Assembly (NCBI GenBank): GCA_009760855.2
Contig: WPIO01000249.1
Location: 1 to 64,000, forward strand
Source: Cristatella mucedo
Lineage: Eukaryota > Bryozoa > Phylactolaemata > Cristatellidae
Direction of reading: 5' to 3'
DNA length: 64,000 nucleotides
Part shown: piece after piece, positions 9,966 through 22,190 of the stretch
Layout: each line of letters opens with the position of its first letter
Numbering within the stretch: position 1 is the first letter of the stretch
Notes under the pieces: generated by a model
Database searches by the model: none
What the model saw: the letters and a program-made list of their open reading frames with translations, nothing else
What the model was told of the DNA's origin: nothing
Program-made: the position numbers and the translations under genes

Positions 9966-10875
9966 TATGTGTGATTTCAACGTTTATTTTGATAACTTAT
10001 CTGATGACATGAGGGTTAAATTTCGTGCACTTGCTGGCTAATTTTGTCCTGGAGCTTACTGTGCATGACCAAATTTTAATCATGGGTCTCACAGTTGAAA
10101 ACCTTTCTCCGAAAACGTTTTGCCGTCATCATCTAGCATTACCTGACTCTGCTCATCTGATCGCTTTAGATTCCATTCAGCTTACAGTGTGTGCTCTCTT
10201 CTGCACCCGAAGTCATTAGTGAATTGTAAAACCTTGGCATAAATCCAGTCACTTGGCATCGACGCTGTCCTTTCAAGAATGTCTGCTTCGCCTCAGCTCC
10301 TTTTTCCCCCTTCTGACCTGTCATAGTGGGTAGATCGCTGCATCAGGACACTAGCTGACATATATTACGAGGTTGCTTGCTTAGCTCACAGCAAGCTATC
10401 GCCCAGACGACTCACGGCTAAACACAGAAATTAAACTGGCTAGGTCTACTAAGTGCAAGTTTGAACAACATACAACAGATTATGAGTGACTGTCTATCGA
10501 CTGCCACACCAGAATTCCTGCAGATTGCACAAGTCGATCCAATAAAGCGCCAGTCTAGCTTCTATAGAAACATCGCCGAATTCAAAGGGCACAATCAGAA
10601 AATGGAGATTTCTGTGATTGAACGTCTCCTCAATCACTCCTATGCTCTTTCCTACACTATATTATTGATTCTCTAGCTTCTTTCTTCGGCAAGATAGACA
10701 AAATCGGACGATCGATCTCGAAGGAAGCATTTTCAATCTTTACTCCATCCATTTATAACCATCCCACTAGAATATCTTCCCTCAATTCCATAAATATCTA
10801 ATACCTCAATATCTACATTCAATGAGGTCGTGAGTATCCTTATCCAGAGGTTCATATAGAATAATAATATGAAAA
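9966..10875 (+). mobile_element. Degraded L2-like LINE, endonuclease to start of reverse transcriptase
   Basis: Starts with the same endonuclease fragment as 1-160 and continues through the SDH-like region (10140-10200), the linker (10540-10700; SSFYRNIAE matches SSFYRNIVE in the full-length copy) and a shortened link to the reverse transcriptase. Many stops. A minus-strand LINE tail follows at about 10886-10935. Confidence 0.7.
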
Positions 10876-10943
10876 TAATCTATTCGACATAAGGCCCTCA
10901 GAGAACTCAACGTCTTTCTAGGCACTTTAAATAATAAATATTA

Positions 10944-11110
10944 GCCGATTTAGCAGCCTCTTTTTATACAACGACAGAAGAGCCTTTACGGCTATCACTA
11001 CAGCTTGCAGTGGCAACAAAGTATTGCCCACGACAGGATTCGAACCCACGACCTCAGAACCGAGACCCTGAAAGCTGACCATGTGAAGCTTGACCGTGTG
11101 CCACCTCGGT
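10944..11110 (-). mobile_element. tRNA-derived SINE, family S2
   Basis: On the minus strand it has a tRNA-like head with B-box gggttcgaatcc, then a body with 'gtgatagccgtaaaggctct' and 'cgttgtataaaaagaggctg' as in the other S2 copies (44661-44839, 42055-42225, 45680-45805). Confidence 0.75.
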
Positions 11111-11284
11111 TAAAAGAGTTCGATTGCTGCTTAGTAATAAATGGATGCAGAAAAACTTCATAGGCAGACCCACAATGCCCCCCCAGATATTGGCTCCTTC
11201 ATAGCAACCTAAACACGTGCACCAGTGACAGCCTGCTCTTGCCTGCCGGTCCTCTATGGACGAATAATTAGCTCTTTCATTCAA

Positions 11285-11630
11285 TTTTCATTAGAGACCG
11301 TTGACAACAGAAGTGTTTTCCCTCCGGTGCTAAACTGTGGAGCTCACTTCCACAATTCTTAGGCAACGCCATCTACTTTGCAGCTACCGCCGTTGGCTCA
11401 GCCTTTACATCCGTCTAGAGCTGCCACTTACTTGCTATTCGCTAACTAGACTGCTCTCCAGACAGCTATGCTTCTTAGTTTCTCTTTGTAGCCTGAGATG
11501 AAGTCTCTTGGCTACCGAAAGCCTGCCAAAAGCCGGTCAGGCTTTCAATTAGCTACACAGCACATTTCTAAGTAGCATCTACATAGTCTTTGTTGTTGCT
11601 TTGTGGAGTTACAGACGGAGGTGCGTTATT
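11285..11630 (+). mobile_element. Second LINE family (L2/CR1 group), 3' end
   Basis: Matches the C-terminal and 3' untranslated region of the LINE at 59360-60450, including 'agaccgttg.cgacagaag', the PRLWSSLPQFL block and 'gagttacagacggag' near the end. Confidence 0.7.
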
Positions 11631-11639
11631 TTTGCGATA

Positions 11640-12435
11640 TTCCTGTTAATCCCACTCAGCCCTCGAGCATTTCGAATTCTCTACACACCCTTGCTGCATG
11701 TATTGTTGACATCCTACAATGTATGGCAGCGAACATGCTCCAAATAATTGACGAGGCAACCAAGTTACTCATTTTGGTCAAGCTAAGTGTACTTTGGAAA
11801 TTTTAAATCTAAACTTTCAATATCGCCTCTGAGTGCATATGTACTGCAGAATCTGCACGAAATCTAGGTTTACTGTGTCCAACTTGATCATTTTTTTAAA
11901 CTATCATATCAGCCGAGCAGTCAAATTGCCTATTTCAGGCACATTACTGCAATAAATTCGCCCTTGCTTACACACGAAGAGAGCATCTAAATTTGCCGAA
12001 GCATTTTTGACATCTTGTCTCGATTACTGCAACTAATACTAATTGTTTGCTGGTCTACGGGCCAATTCAATCGGGCACTTGCAGTCGGTCTAAAACTCTG
12101 CACCTAGGCTTGTCTGCAATAAACTTCGCACATATCATATCGCAGCAATTCTCACCCACCAGCACTAGCTGCCGGTGAAGCAGCCCAGAGACTTAAAAGT
12201 TGTGGCGTTCACTTTTGGGTCCTTCATTCTTTGGCTTCAGCATACCTACCAGATATAATCTGTCAGCAGGTTATGTATGGTGCCACCATTTTCTGAATTG
12301 AGTGGTTTAGCTATACCTCTTCCGAACCTCAACTTATTTAGTGGCCGTGCCTTTCGCTCCAATACACCAAAAGCATGTAACTCACTCACGACTGACGTCA
12401 AAAATTTTATGACTTAGCGAAACTGTATTTAGCGG
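11640..12435 (+). mobile_element. Degraded L2-like LINE, reverse transcriptase to C-terminus
   Basis: Begins just after the YADD region of the full-length copy (PTQPSSISNSLHTLAACIVDIL against PSQPSSTSNSLNSLAACIDGIC) and runs to the last coding block. It then meets an inverted fragment of the same family at about 12440. Confidence 0.75.
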
Positions 12436-12439
12436 CAGT

Positions 12440-12905
12440 ATGCAAATGTTTCAGTAGGCATTAGCACATTAAGGACGAATCAAAGGGGCCCACTAAATGC
12501 TTTCATAAATAGGATCACTTCATGGGATGTCGTGAGGCAAGTCGGAAGTGAGTTCCAGAGTTCGGGAGCATACGAACTAAGTGTACGGTCTCCAAAGGAT
12601 TTGAGGTTATTACAAGGTATAGATAAGCATTTGTATTCTTAAAAGCGAGTGGTACGATGCTTGGCCTGGTGAGGTAGTAGATCTGATATATAGGTTGGAG
12701 CCAAAGAATGAAGGGACCTTACATTTTTTGAAAATACTTTGAAGTCAATCCGTTGCCTGACTGTTAGCCAGTGCTGGTCGGCTCGAAGTGGCTTGATTCG
12801 GCAACTGTGACACTCACTGCAGAGAAGCCTAGGTGTAGAGTTTTGCACCAGCTGTAAGCGACTGATTGAATGGGTAGGCCAGCAAGCAGAGTGACAGAAG
12901 TAAAA
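12440..12905 (-). mobile_element. L2-like LINE fragment, inverted against its left neighbour
   Basis: Minus-strand copy of the C-terminal region (12639-12848 reads LHSLAPTYISDLLPHQAKHRTTRF) and the start of the 3' untranslated region. It lacks the usual 3' tail, so the two fragments abut inside the element. Confidence 0.75.
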
Positions 12906-13399
12906 ACGGGAGGCTTAGCAAATTATGCTGCCAAATTTTACTAATATTAAATACAAATCATACCCACCTTAAGAATTTAAAAGAGTGCTCGAGAAATTTA
13001 TACCCGGGCCTAATCAAGCGTTTTTCCAGGATTTAGAAAATTTTGAAAGTCATTACTACGGAAACAAAAACGTGACGTGTGAATATCGGGTCTTCTTATA
13101 AAAGAAAATTGGCTTGAATTATTATTATTATTATTATTATTAGAGTTCCATTTTAATAATAATAACTTATTTCCAAACCGTTTTGACGAGTAATTCATGA
13201 ATAAAGTCTACGTAAATTAGTGCCGAGTTTCAATAATTTGGCTTTTTTCTTATGTCATTTCAACCACATAAAACGATTTAGCTCGTTTTTGGCTTGATTA
13301 TAAGAGTTTTTTTTTTCTTCAAGTTGAGCACAGTCTTGGTCAGGAAGAAAAGTTAGGTTCTGAATAAGAAAATATTTGTTACGCTTTTGTATCCATAAG
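12906..13399. other. No gene seen; short (TTA)n run at about 13118-13141
   Basis: AT-rich low-copy DNA. The short minus-strand frame at 13010-13198 runs through the microsatellite (poly-Asn) and is not a credible gene. Confidence 0.5.
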
Positions 13400-13990
13400 A
13401 AAGTATCAAATAGGACTTACTACATGCTTTATTTACATAATCTATAAACGGAACGGAAAGAGGTTCGGTTATCTGATGGTGGTATTCAAATGTGCTACTT
13501 TAAAATGAATCTTGACTATTGGACGAAAGTTAGCTGAAGGTTTTACCAACAGAATGAGTAGTGCAATGCTTAATTAACCCTCTTACAGTTTTCCACATCT
13601 TTTACATTCTAAAAATAAAAATAAATGAATAACTCATTTGTATAGCGCCCCAAGACAACTTAATCTTTATTCAGGCGCTTCACATATACCTCAGCGCTCG
13701 AGCCCACGACCTCAGATTGGCCTTGGTCGGGGCGTGGACCGTAAACACTGAACCAAACCAGCTGGCAAAAATGCCAACTAAGTTCGTTGCAATGCATATT
13801 TCACAGAACTCTCATACCTTAAGTGATGAGCGATCTTGAAAGTATCTAGATCAGCAAAAAATGAAAATCGAATTCATCTGTATGGCCCTATAAGAGGATA
13901 TAACCTTGATCTACGCACTGTTCATGTGCCGCTGGGCTTAAGCCCGTGACCTTAATATTGATTTAATCTACATTGGTTCTTGTACTGACT
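13400..13990. repeat. Older duplicated block (partner 5340-5890) carrying an extra S1 SINE
   Basis: Aligns with 5400-5640 and 5690-5885. Between the two aligned parts lies a minus-strand S1 SINE (about 13625-13780) that is absent from the partner. A second, degraded S1 (-) at 13875-13985 is shared with the partner. Confidence 0.6.
13625..13780 (-). mobile_element. tRNA-derived SINE, family S1
   Basis: Minus strand: tRNA-like head with gggctcgagc B-box, then the LINE-type tail (gaagcgcctgaataaagatt..) and a short A/T-rich end. The empty counterpart of the site is at about 5640. Confidence 0.65.
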
Positions 13991-14042
13991 TCATGAGTCT
14001 CAGTTTAGATAGTTCAATAAATTTCAAAATAATAATAATAAT

Positions 14043-14530
14043 AATAATAATGCACTTGATAAAGCGCCCTCAGAGAACTCAATGTATTTCTAGGTGCTTT
14101 AGGTTTGCTGCAAATGGAAATGCAATTGAAAGGTGAGTAATATCATGCTTGATAAACAAACAACATTAATAACATGTTTAGGGGTAACATGCACAGGGTC
14201 AGCTTGCAAATGTGGTAAGTGGCAGCATCTGCAGTGTGAGCATGCATAAGCACATGAAGAACGAATCACGGGACCCACTAAAGGCTGTCCTAAATTGGTG
14301 TGTTTTAAGTTCTTTTTAAATGTCGTCCAGTCAGGGGATGTTCTGTTGCAAGTCGGGCGGGAGTTCCAGGATTTGGGAGCATACGAACTAAATGCACGGT
14401 CCCCAAAGGATTTGAGGTTTGTACGAGGTATTGGTAGACTGTTGGATTCCGAAAAGCGGGTGGTACGATGCTTGGCCCGGTGGGGGAGTAGATCTGAGAG
14501 AAAATTCCGTCGCTGTCCAACAGACGTCTC
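14043..14530 (-). mobile_element. L2-like LINE 3' end, internally shortened relative to its duplicate
   Basis: Minus strand: (ATT)n tail, hairpin, 3' untranslated region and C-terminal block (FGDRAFSSYAPKSWNSRPT). The duplicate at 49985-51020 keeps about 600 bp more at its 5' side before the same flank (aaattccgtcgctgt), so part was lost here after duplication. Confidence 0.8.
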
Positions 14531-15289
14531 CAAGCATGAGATATGAACTTTGTTTCTCAAAGTGAGCGATCTTTGTTGATGCAATTTTTGGCTTAGGGCG
14601 GCATGCATTCACTGGTTGGTACTGACTCTACAAGTCTATTTTTGGGATAACGAGCTTATAAATCCCCAAAATCCCTCACTTATTAGCATGGACTAGCACC
14701 GTTTAAAGTGCTGTATTTGTGGCATGGTTCTATCTGGAAGTGAAACCTGCTTCACTGAGCTTTCATAATTTATGGCTAGTATCGATTTGTACTTGCTCAT
14801 CATTCTTGGATATCTTCTTATGCTAATCTTATGGATTGTAGCTCTAATTTTCAAAATTCAATAGGGAAGAATGCTTTCTTGAATGACGTGTTCTGGTAAC
14901 ATACTTTGACATATTAACTAGGTTTGATCTGAATAACCTTCTTTATGAGCACAACTTGAGGATTAAGAAGGCTTCCCGGCTGAACTTCTGTGAATATCAA
15001 TGCCATGATTAACACAAATCGTGAAAATTGACTGTGGCCATAATTCTTACCGATTTGTCCCGGATGTATGCGTATACTCTGAGTTGTTTGGCAGTGCAAG
15101 TGGCAGTGATCCCTGTTGCAAGCTTTGGAGTTTAATCGTCCTGAGATCATACATAGCCTGATCGCAGAAGAAGTCAACTTGTAAAGCAAAAGTAAGGAAT
15201 GTCTATCACGAATCTCACGATAAACCAGTAATCCGGTGACAACGTCAGGACTGCCCAATTTAAGATATATAACATTACTTAAATTCGGG

Positions 15290-16035
15290 TTTTTTAGATA
15301 TGGATACAATATCTAAGCTAGTCCAAGCTTTTTGTATATCCCTTCTTGATTTGTATAACTCACTGCTTGCCGGTCTACCGGCCTGTGCAATCAGGCACTT
15401 AGAGCCAGTGCTAAACTGTGTAGCTAGTCTTGTCTGTCGTGAGCCTCGCAGTTCCTACATCACACCACTTTTCGCCGACCTGCACTGGCAACGTAAGTCA
15501 AGCAAAGCATCGAATTGAAAGATTTTGGCACTCACTTCCAGGCCCCTTCATTTTTGCCTCCAGACTCCCTATCAGATCTACTGCCCTACCATTTAAAGCA
15601 TCACACCACCCGCTTTTACGAAATGTGGCATTTTACTTGTACCTATTACAAACCTCAAACCCTCTGGAGATCATGCCTTTAGTTCGTATGCTCCCTAAGC
15701 TTGGAAAACACTCCCAACTTCCATCACAACAACCCCTGAGTTGACCACATTTAAAAGGAATTAAAAAAGCACCTATTCAGGACAGCATTTAGTGGGTCCC
15801 TGTGCTTCGTCCTTTATTCGGTTATGAGTGCTGATGCTGCACATGCTGCCAAAAACGATGCTTGCATGCTGATCCTGTGCATGTGAGCACTAATCATGTA
15901 GTTCTTGTTGTTTACTAAGCAGGCTGCTGCTAACCATTCAATCAGGCTCCCTTTGCAGCAAATTTAAAGCGCCTTGAAAGAGATTGAGTTCTCTGATTGT
16001 GCTTGCTTTATGAAGCATGTTATTATTATTATTAT
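15290..16035 (+). mobile_element. L2-like LINE 3' fragment
   Basis: C-terminal blocks (SLLDLYNSLLAGLPACAIRHL, then LFADLHWQ), 3' untranslated region, hairpin and (TTA)n. Partner 51830-52600. Confidence 0.8.
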
Positions 16036-16309
16036 CTTCTCTTCGGGTACCTCAAGAACGTGTTGAGTTAACATGCCAGGTTGCGTTGACTCTAAACTTG
16101 ACTGAAAATTTGCCTTTTTCTTAGTCCAAACAAATTCTAGTGTGCACTAAACCCTGTCACCCTCCATACGTGCGGTTTTTACAAACTAATAAAATGTTAT
16201 TAAATATATGCAAAGATAAAGCACATTACAAATGAAAGAAAGGAAATGCAATACTTTTTAATGATTCACCTTTTTTAAATACAATTTGGTTTTACTTCAC
16301 ATAGAGAGT

Positions 16310-17445
16310 AAGTATAAGAAGTACGGAGCAGGCAATGCTTCTAGTGCTTAACGACCTTCTTGGGAATGCAGATGTCAGTAGGGTCCCTATGCTGGTTGTG
16401 CTTGATCTTTCGGCAGCTTTTGGTACTATCGATCCCGAGTTATTCTCCAGCGCCTCTCATCTCGCCAGAGCATCATGGCTCAGCCCTGCGAAGGTTCAGA
16501 TCATATCTCAGTTTTGAGGTGAACAGAAAGAGGTAATCCGAGGAACCACTGACGTATGGGGCAACTCAAGGCTCTATGTCTGGTTAGGTTTCGTTCACAG
16601 TGTATACTCTCCCTCTTGCCTATGTGGTTTTGGGCACAACCTAGGCTGGCACTTCTATGCGGATGACACTCGGCTATAACTTTGCTTTGGTCCCTCCCAG
16701 CCCTTCAGCATGACGTATTCTGTCAACTTCCTATTTGCTTGTATTGATAAAATCCGCTCATGGATGTCAGCAACCTTTCTTAAATGGAGTGATGATAGCA
16801 CCTACTTAACAGTTATGGGCAAACCGAGTGTGATTCGGATATTGGTGGAATTAACACTCCAAATCGGCTCTGCTAGTGTAGCCTATGATGAGTCTGTACG
16901 AAACATACATGTAATGTTTCAAATTGTATTTTTATTAGACGACCACGTTAGCTCCAACGTCAACTATGCCTACTTTCAACTACATAAAATTGCTAAAACT
17001 CATTCTTGTTAAGACAAAGATATTACGTCTACACTGGTCCGTGAATTTCTGACATCCTGTCTTTACTTCTGTAAGTCACTGTTCGCTGGCCTATCTGCCT
17101 TTGCGATCAGGCACTTATAACTGGTGCAAAACCTAGCAGCCACGCCAATCTGTCTCTAGCGTCTCAGTTGCCGCATCCACTCGTCTCTCCGACCTGCACT
17201 GGCTCTCAGTCAAGCTACGACTTCAAGGTTCTGTCACTCCCTTCTAGGCCCTTTCGTTCTTTAGCTCCAGCCTTCCTATGCGATCTATTGCTCCACCAGG
17301 CTAAGCATCGTACCACCTGTTTTTCTGAATCGAGTTTTTTACCTACACCTTATGCGAACCTCGAATCCTTTGGAGACTGTACCTTCAGTTCGCACGCTTC
17401 CAAAGCCCAGAAGTCACTTCTACCTAGCGTAAGCGCTATCCCTGA
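16310..17445 (+). mobile_element. L2-like LINE fragment, reverse transcriptase to C-terminus
   Basis: Contains readable LVVLDLSAAFGTID (16390-16430), a FYADDTRL catalytic block near 16650, the ACIDKIRSWMSATFLKW segment and the C-terminal FGDCTFSSHASKA block. It is interrupted at about 17446 by the tail of an inverted LINE. Copies at 52900-54040 (+) and 61630-62760 (-). Confidence 0.8.
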
Positions 17446-17870
17446 CATAATAATAGTAATAATAATAATATACTTTATAAAGTGACCTCAGAGAACTCAA
17501 TCTCTCTTTAGGCGCTTTACATTAGCTGCAGAGAAAACACGATCGAATGGTCAGTGGAGCATTGCTTAATAAACAACAAGAATAGCATAATTCGGATGAC
17601 ATGCACAATGTCAGCATGCAAGTGTCGTTATTTGCAGCATGCAAAGCGTCAGCACACTGAAGCACATGAAGGACGAATCACATGGACCGACTAAATGCTG
17701 TAATAAATAGGTGCTTTTTAGTTTCTTTTTCAACGTGGTCAAGTCAGGAGATGTCGTAGTGCAAGTCGAAAAAGAGTTCTAGGCTTTGAGTGGGTACGAA
17801 CTAAAGGCACGGTCCCCATTGGATTTGAGGTTTGTGCGAGGTATAGGTAATTAAAATAACATCACATTTG
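17446..17870 (-). mobile_element. L2-like LINE 3' end, inserted inverted
   Basis: Starts with the (ATT)n tail read backwards, then hairpin, 3' untranslated region and the last coding block; cut off at the FGDR-type block. It abuts the plus-strand fragment on its left. Confidence 0.75.
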
Positions 17871-17884
17871 ATGCAAGGACATAA

Positions 17885-18245
17885 TAATATTATAATTATT
17901 ATTAAATTTGGTATAGCGCCTTAGAGAACTTAATCTCTATCAAGGCACTTCATGATAACATTTAAAAGAAGCTAAAACGTGTTCATTTATCACATCGTTT
18001 AGTGAGTAAATATAATCCATCCTCAGCATGTTTATGTGTGCTGGTTTTTAGCATGCTGCCAGTAATCACATTTTCATGCTGACCCTTTGCGTGTATCCTC
18101 TAACCACGTAATGCTTGTTGCCTTGTAAACTTGTTGAGCATGTCAACAACCAACTGTTCAGTCACTTTTCCTTTAAAGAAAATGCAAAGTGCTTAGAGAG
18201 AGATTGAGTTTTCCGACGGCGCTATGCAGTCATTTTACTTTTATT
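17885..18245. mobile_element. Short inverted SINE/LINE tail followed by a plus-strand LINE 3' untranslated region
   Basis: 17885-17960 is a minus-strand hairpin tail; about 17960-18245 is the 3' untranslated region and tail of a plus-strand L2-like LINE. Partner pieces at 31740-32110 and 60835-61190. Confidence 0.65.
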
Positions 18246-18629
18246 TTTATCATGTAATCTTTCTCTCCTCAACTATCAAAAAGTGCGAAGCAGTAGGCAA
18301 AGCAGCCGGCTAAATCCGTCGTGACCGTGGACGGCTAATTCTATCGTTGACCTCGTAATTGTCTATATCATCTTGTTTCTGGACTAGCAGCCACGGAAAT
18401 GGAGTAAACGAAAACCATGTTTGAAAATAACAGCCTATCTTTCGTCTGACCGGTTACAATTGTCACGGGGAGTGGACCACGTGACCAAGGCACGTTGTCT
18501 CTTCCTCTCTTCTGACGCCTCTTACGTACACCGCCTCTCAACATTTACCCTTTTTCTGACTCGCAGCACAGTCTCCTCGCAAAATTCCAACTTGCATGGC
18601 AGCGTAATGTTCCACAAAGAACGTACTGT
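18246..18629. other. Duplicated low-copy DNA, no gene
   Basis: Copies at 31366-31739 and 60450-60830, inverted. A frame at 18421-18636 (MKITAYLSSDRLQLSRGVDH) has counterparts in the copies, but the duplication explains that and it shows no domain. Confidence 0.5.
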
Positions 18630-20140
18630 AATGTAATCTAATGTAATGTATCTCCGTCTGTAACTCAACAAAGCCGTACAGACTATGTGGGTGTTACGCA
18701 GGAAAGTTTTGTATAGCCCACTCTCAGCCAATGCGCCTTTCTGTGCGAATTCGGTGGCAAACGGACTTCGTCTCACGAAAACAAAGAGAAAGTGAGAAGC
18801 ATAGCCGAGTCAGGAAAGCAGTTGACGTAGTGAGTAGCACAGAATATGCAGCTCAGAACCGTTGAAAAGGATGAGTGATAGTCGGCAGCGATAGAGTAAT
18901 TGTCGTGGCGTAAGAATTGTGGAAGGGAGTTCCACAGTCAGCTACCTTTAGAGCTAAAGCTTCTGTCGCCAACGGTCTGTAAGCGTAGGAAATGAACAGC
19001 AAATTTATTGTCCACGCGGGACCTGAGGGCACGAAAAGGCATAAACTGGTGCAGCTGTTCAGCTAGGTATGAAGGAGCAAAGCCGTGGCGGGCCTTGTCG
19101 GTCAGCGTAAGAACTTTGCTCGGTATCCCTTGCTCTACCGGCATCCATCCTAGCTCTTATAACAAAGGAGACATGTGCTCAAACCTCTAAGACTTGAAGA
19201 CTAGTGTTGCTGCCATATTTATAGCCAGCTGCAGGGGTCTGCACGCTTCAGCCATCAGTCAAGCCAACACAGAAGTAAGGAGCTAGTTAAATTCTTTGCA
19301 AGCCACTGTGGGAGAAAGCTCCGAACCTTAAATAGGGATTGGACGTGATGGCTAGCTGTAGAAGCAGTATTCTAAAACTAAAATTTAAAAATTAAGCAGC
19401 TGTCAAAAAGTACACCTAAATTTTGAGAACTTGATGATGGTCCCACAACAGGATCACCTATTAGAAGAGCAACGCGTTTTAATCCAGCCACACGCTTAGT
19501 GTGTGCTATGAGCAGCAGTTCAGTTTTATTGTCATTAAGTCATTATTTTCAAGAAATTGTCCGACATCCAGGATCAAATTTCGGCGAGGCAAGCTTTCAG
19601 TTTATCGGTTGCTGCAACAGATTCCAACGGTTTGAATAACAAATACAGCTGACTATCGTCCGCATACAAGTGTTATCCTGTTTCATTGTTTTTAATAAGT
19701 TTTCATAGAGGTCAAGTAAATGAAGAACAGCAAGGAACCGATGACGGACCCTTGAGGAACTCCACAGGTGACCCGTCTCGTGTGTGAGACCTGACCCCCA
19801 TACGACACGGATTGAACATGGTCAGAAATTTACTAATTAAAACCATGCCAGTACCACGTCAGCCACATCTGTCGTTGTTCTCAATCGTTCAAGTAGAAGA
19901 TTTTGATCAACAGTGTCGGAGGCAGCTGATAGATCTAGTAGAGCTAGGGCAGTGACGTTGCCGTCATCGTTGCCACGTAGAATGTCATTGTTAACATGGA
20001 GGAGAGCATTTTCAGTGGAGTGCTGCCTTTTAAATCCTGATTGAAATGTTTCTGACATTTCTTTCTTTTAAGTACGTTCAACCAGCTGCTTAGTGACAAT
20101 TCTTTTCAATAATCTTTGACAATAAAAAAGGAAGGAGGGA
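18630..20140 (-). mobile_element. Second LINE family, reverse transcriptase to 3' end
   Basis: Minus strand; readable pieces are FQSGFKRQHSTENALLHVNNDIL with LALLDLSAASDTVD (19837-20058) and the thumb with ARHGFAPSYLAEQLHQ (18938-19144). The end is an attacat-type short repeat, not (ATT)n, which separates this family from the first. Inverted partner 29640-31365. Confidence 0.8.
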
Positions 20141-20379
20141 AACTAAATAAATCTGCCGCATTGCTGAAAAAGTCTTCTCGACCGTCAGCAGCCTTTATAA
20201 CGTATTCGAGACTTTTTATATTTTCTATTTATTGATAAAGTTGTGTAGCCAGTATATTCTTTACAATTGTATGTAGTTTTAGTGTGGTAATGGTTGACAT
20301 TAATCGCATCCTAACACAATTCTAGCCTAAAATCATTAACAATGTGCCCAATATTGACCCTACTGTTTCCACGTGTCGG

Positions 20380-20700
20380 CTGTCGCAGTATATCGTCTCG
20401 AATCTCAGCTGTCAAAACTCCATGATTACTAAGGTTAAGCCTGCTACGAAGAGCTGGAAATCCCTATCCAATTCACTCACTGCAGTTGTTTCTAAGAAGC
20501 GATGCAAACGCATCCGTTTATGAAATTCTGTTTAGTGCATTTCAATCGGGATTAGTAGGTATTCATTGCTCAGAAACAGCTCTGCTTCATTCTTACCCGA
20601 CCAATATGGGTAATACTGATAAGAGTCACTTCTCACTGCTGATGGTTCTAGTCTTTGTCGGCCAAATGTGACACACCTGAAAATTGAATACTTTCAGGGA
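20380..20700 (+). mobile_element. Degraded LINE reverse-transcriptase fragment
   Basis: The frame at 20486-20671 reads FQSGLVGIHCSETALLHSY and HFSLLMVLV, a worn form of the FQSGFR..HSTETALL..SLLVLLDLSAAFD block. Partner 29076-29360 (-). Confidence 0.6.
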
Positions 20701-21254
20701 ACTCTCTACGCGCCTGTTTTTTTACTGGGACCGTGCGAAACTAGTATTAGTCAGACTGCTGCCGTTTCGGGTATACTTGCAAATGCCTTTATGTGATCAA
20801 TGACTGAATAAAGACTGAACGCTCCCTTGGGTTTAATCCTAGGTTTATCCCTATTAATCACCATCCACATTTTCCTGGCACTACTACTGATGTCAAACAT
20901 GATATTGGCTCTAGTGTTCACTCATATGAAAGGAAGCTGTTCAATTCCTGCTGGATTATCAGCCCTGCATTCGAGTTGCCTACTTTGATTGCACCTAGCA
21001 CAGACAAATTAGCCCACTGAAACCTATTGTCTTTTTAAAGATAAATGATGATGATGAGACCAGCCCATGTGCAGCAGGGTAGCCGTAATAAACTCAAAGT
21101 CTTGAACCCCACATCTTGGTCAATAAAGTTTTCTTTTAAGAAACAAGTCCCCATTGACCTTACCTTTGCAATATTAAGGTAAATGGTCTTAAAATATATG
21201 AATATATTAACCATGTATGAATAACCCTCTTACCAATTTGTAATTAAAAAAACG
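20701..21254. other. Duplicated low-copy DNA, no gene
   Basis: Inverted copy at 28515-29075. Two AATAAA-like signals occur near 21090-21125, but no coding frame precedes them. Confidence 0.45.
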
Positions 21255-22084
21255 TTTTGCTTTTCCCAAGATTCTTTGCCGACCGAACTGTGAATTGTTA
21301 TTTCATTCAACTCGTCAGAGTCATTCTCGCCCTCTTTAGTTTCATATTGCATGCCTTCTTGAACTCTTTGAAGAAAGATGATTGCTTATATTTGCATCAC
21401 GTTTTCTTGTTACTGCGTAGCATGTCTAAAATCTCTTGGTTATACATATCTTAAATTAATTATTTTTAGGAGCACGAGCTGTATATTTGTTCCTTTGCGG
21501 CAGAGATATACGAGACTCAGCATCATCATTTAGAACGTATTGATCTCACAAAGAATAAATAGTATCAGTCAGATTCATTCCACGAAATCGCTAGTTTCAA
21601 TCAAGATACTTGCCATTGTTCGTATTTCAAGACCACTGCGTTTGCTGCTTTGATCATATCGTTTTCCATTATTTGTAAAAAATGTTTTTACAGCAGTTTT
21701 CATTTTGATAATAACCTGGCGCTTATCTTTTATTTAAGGTCGCACAAAACATAATTGTTACTTTCCTACATACAGTGGGTCAAATTTAGTACTACAAAAT
21801 TCAGTCACGGGTAATAATAGTCTCGCATGCTAGAATTATATTCCATAAGTAGCTAATGCGAGTTTAGGCTTTAGTTTATAAAAATTGAATTCGATACCAA
21901 TCGAAAAGCATGTTTAACAATGCGTATATGAGTCTATTTATGGAGAGAAAAGGGGAATCTGCTCACCACGTAAGCCTAAGTATTCACTGGGAACGATAGT
22001 ATGCAAAGAGAAGCGCCTTAATAAGCTTACGGCAGTAAATAATAAAAAAAATGTATTCACTTTCCATAGCACCACAAATACTGA

Positions 22085-22190
22085 GTCTTCATCAAGGCAC
22101 CCCACATATACAGCAGGGTTCGAGCCCATCACCTGAATCATATAGGCGGGACCTTGACCACGGTGTTTAAAGGTGCACCCTCTTATCCCT
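22085..22190 (-). mobile_element. SINE family S1, degraded, duplicon copy
   Basis: Counterpart of 965-1085. The right foldback arm ends inside the same SINE at 27588. Confidence 0.5.

Larger units (their letters stand above)
14043..18055. repeat. Segmental duplication, partner 49985-54650 (same orientation)
   Basis: A series of LINE fragments with unique spacers in the same order as at 49985-54650: inverted LINE end, unique spacer (14531-15290 / 51060-51830), two plus-strand LINE fragments, an inverted one. The 131-codon minus-strand frame at 14914-15309 is not open in the partner. Confidence 0.85.
17165..22175. repeat. Left arm of a large inverted repeat (right arm 27586-32820)
   Basis: Reverse-complement similarity runs from the LINE fragments at 17165, through the second-family LINE and the 20380-20700 fragment, to the region upstream of peptide gene copy 2. 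The loop between the arms is 22176-27585. Confidence 0.85.

Noticed and set aside
14914-15309. 131-codon minus-strand frame
   Set aside because: Not open in the duplicated copy at 51400-51830, no domain and overlaps a LINE fragment start.
18421-18636. 71-codon frame with partners at 31382-31564 and 60463-60645
   Set aside because: Partners exist only because the DNA is duplicated; the ends of the frames differ and no feature supports coding.
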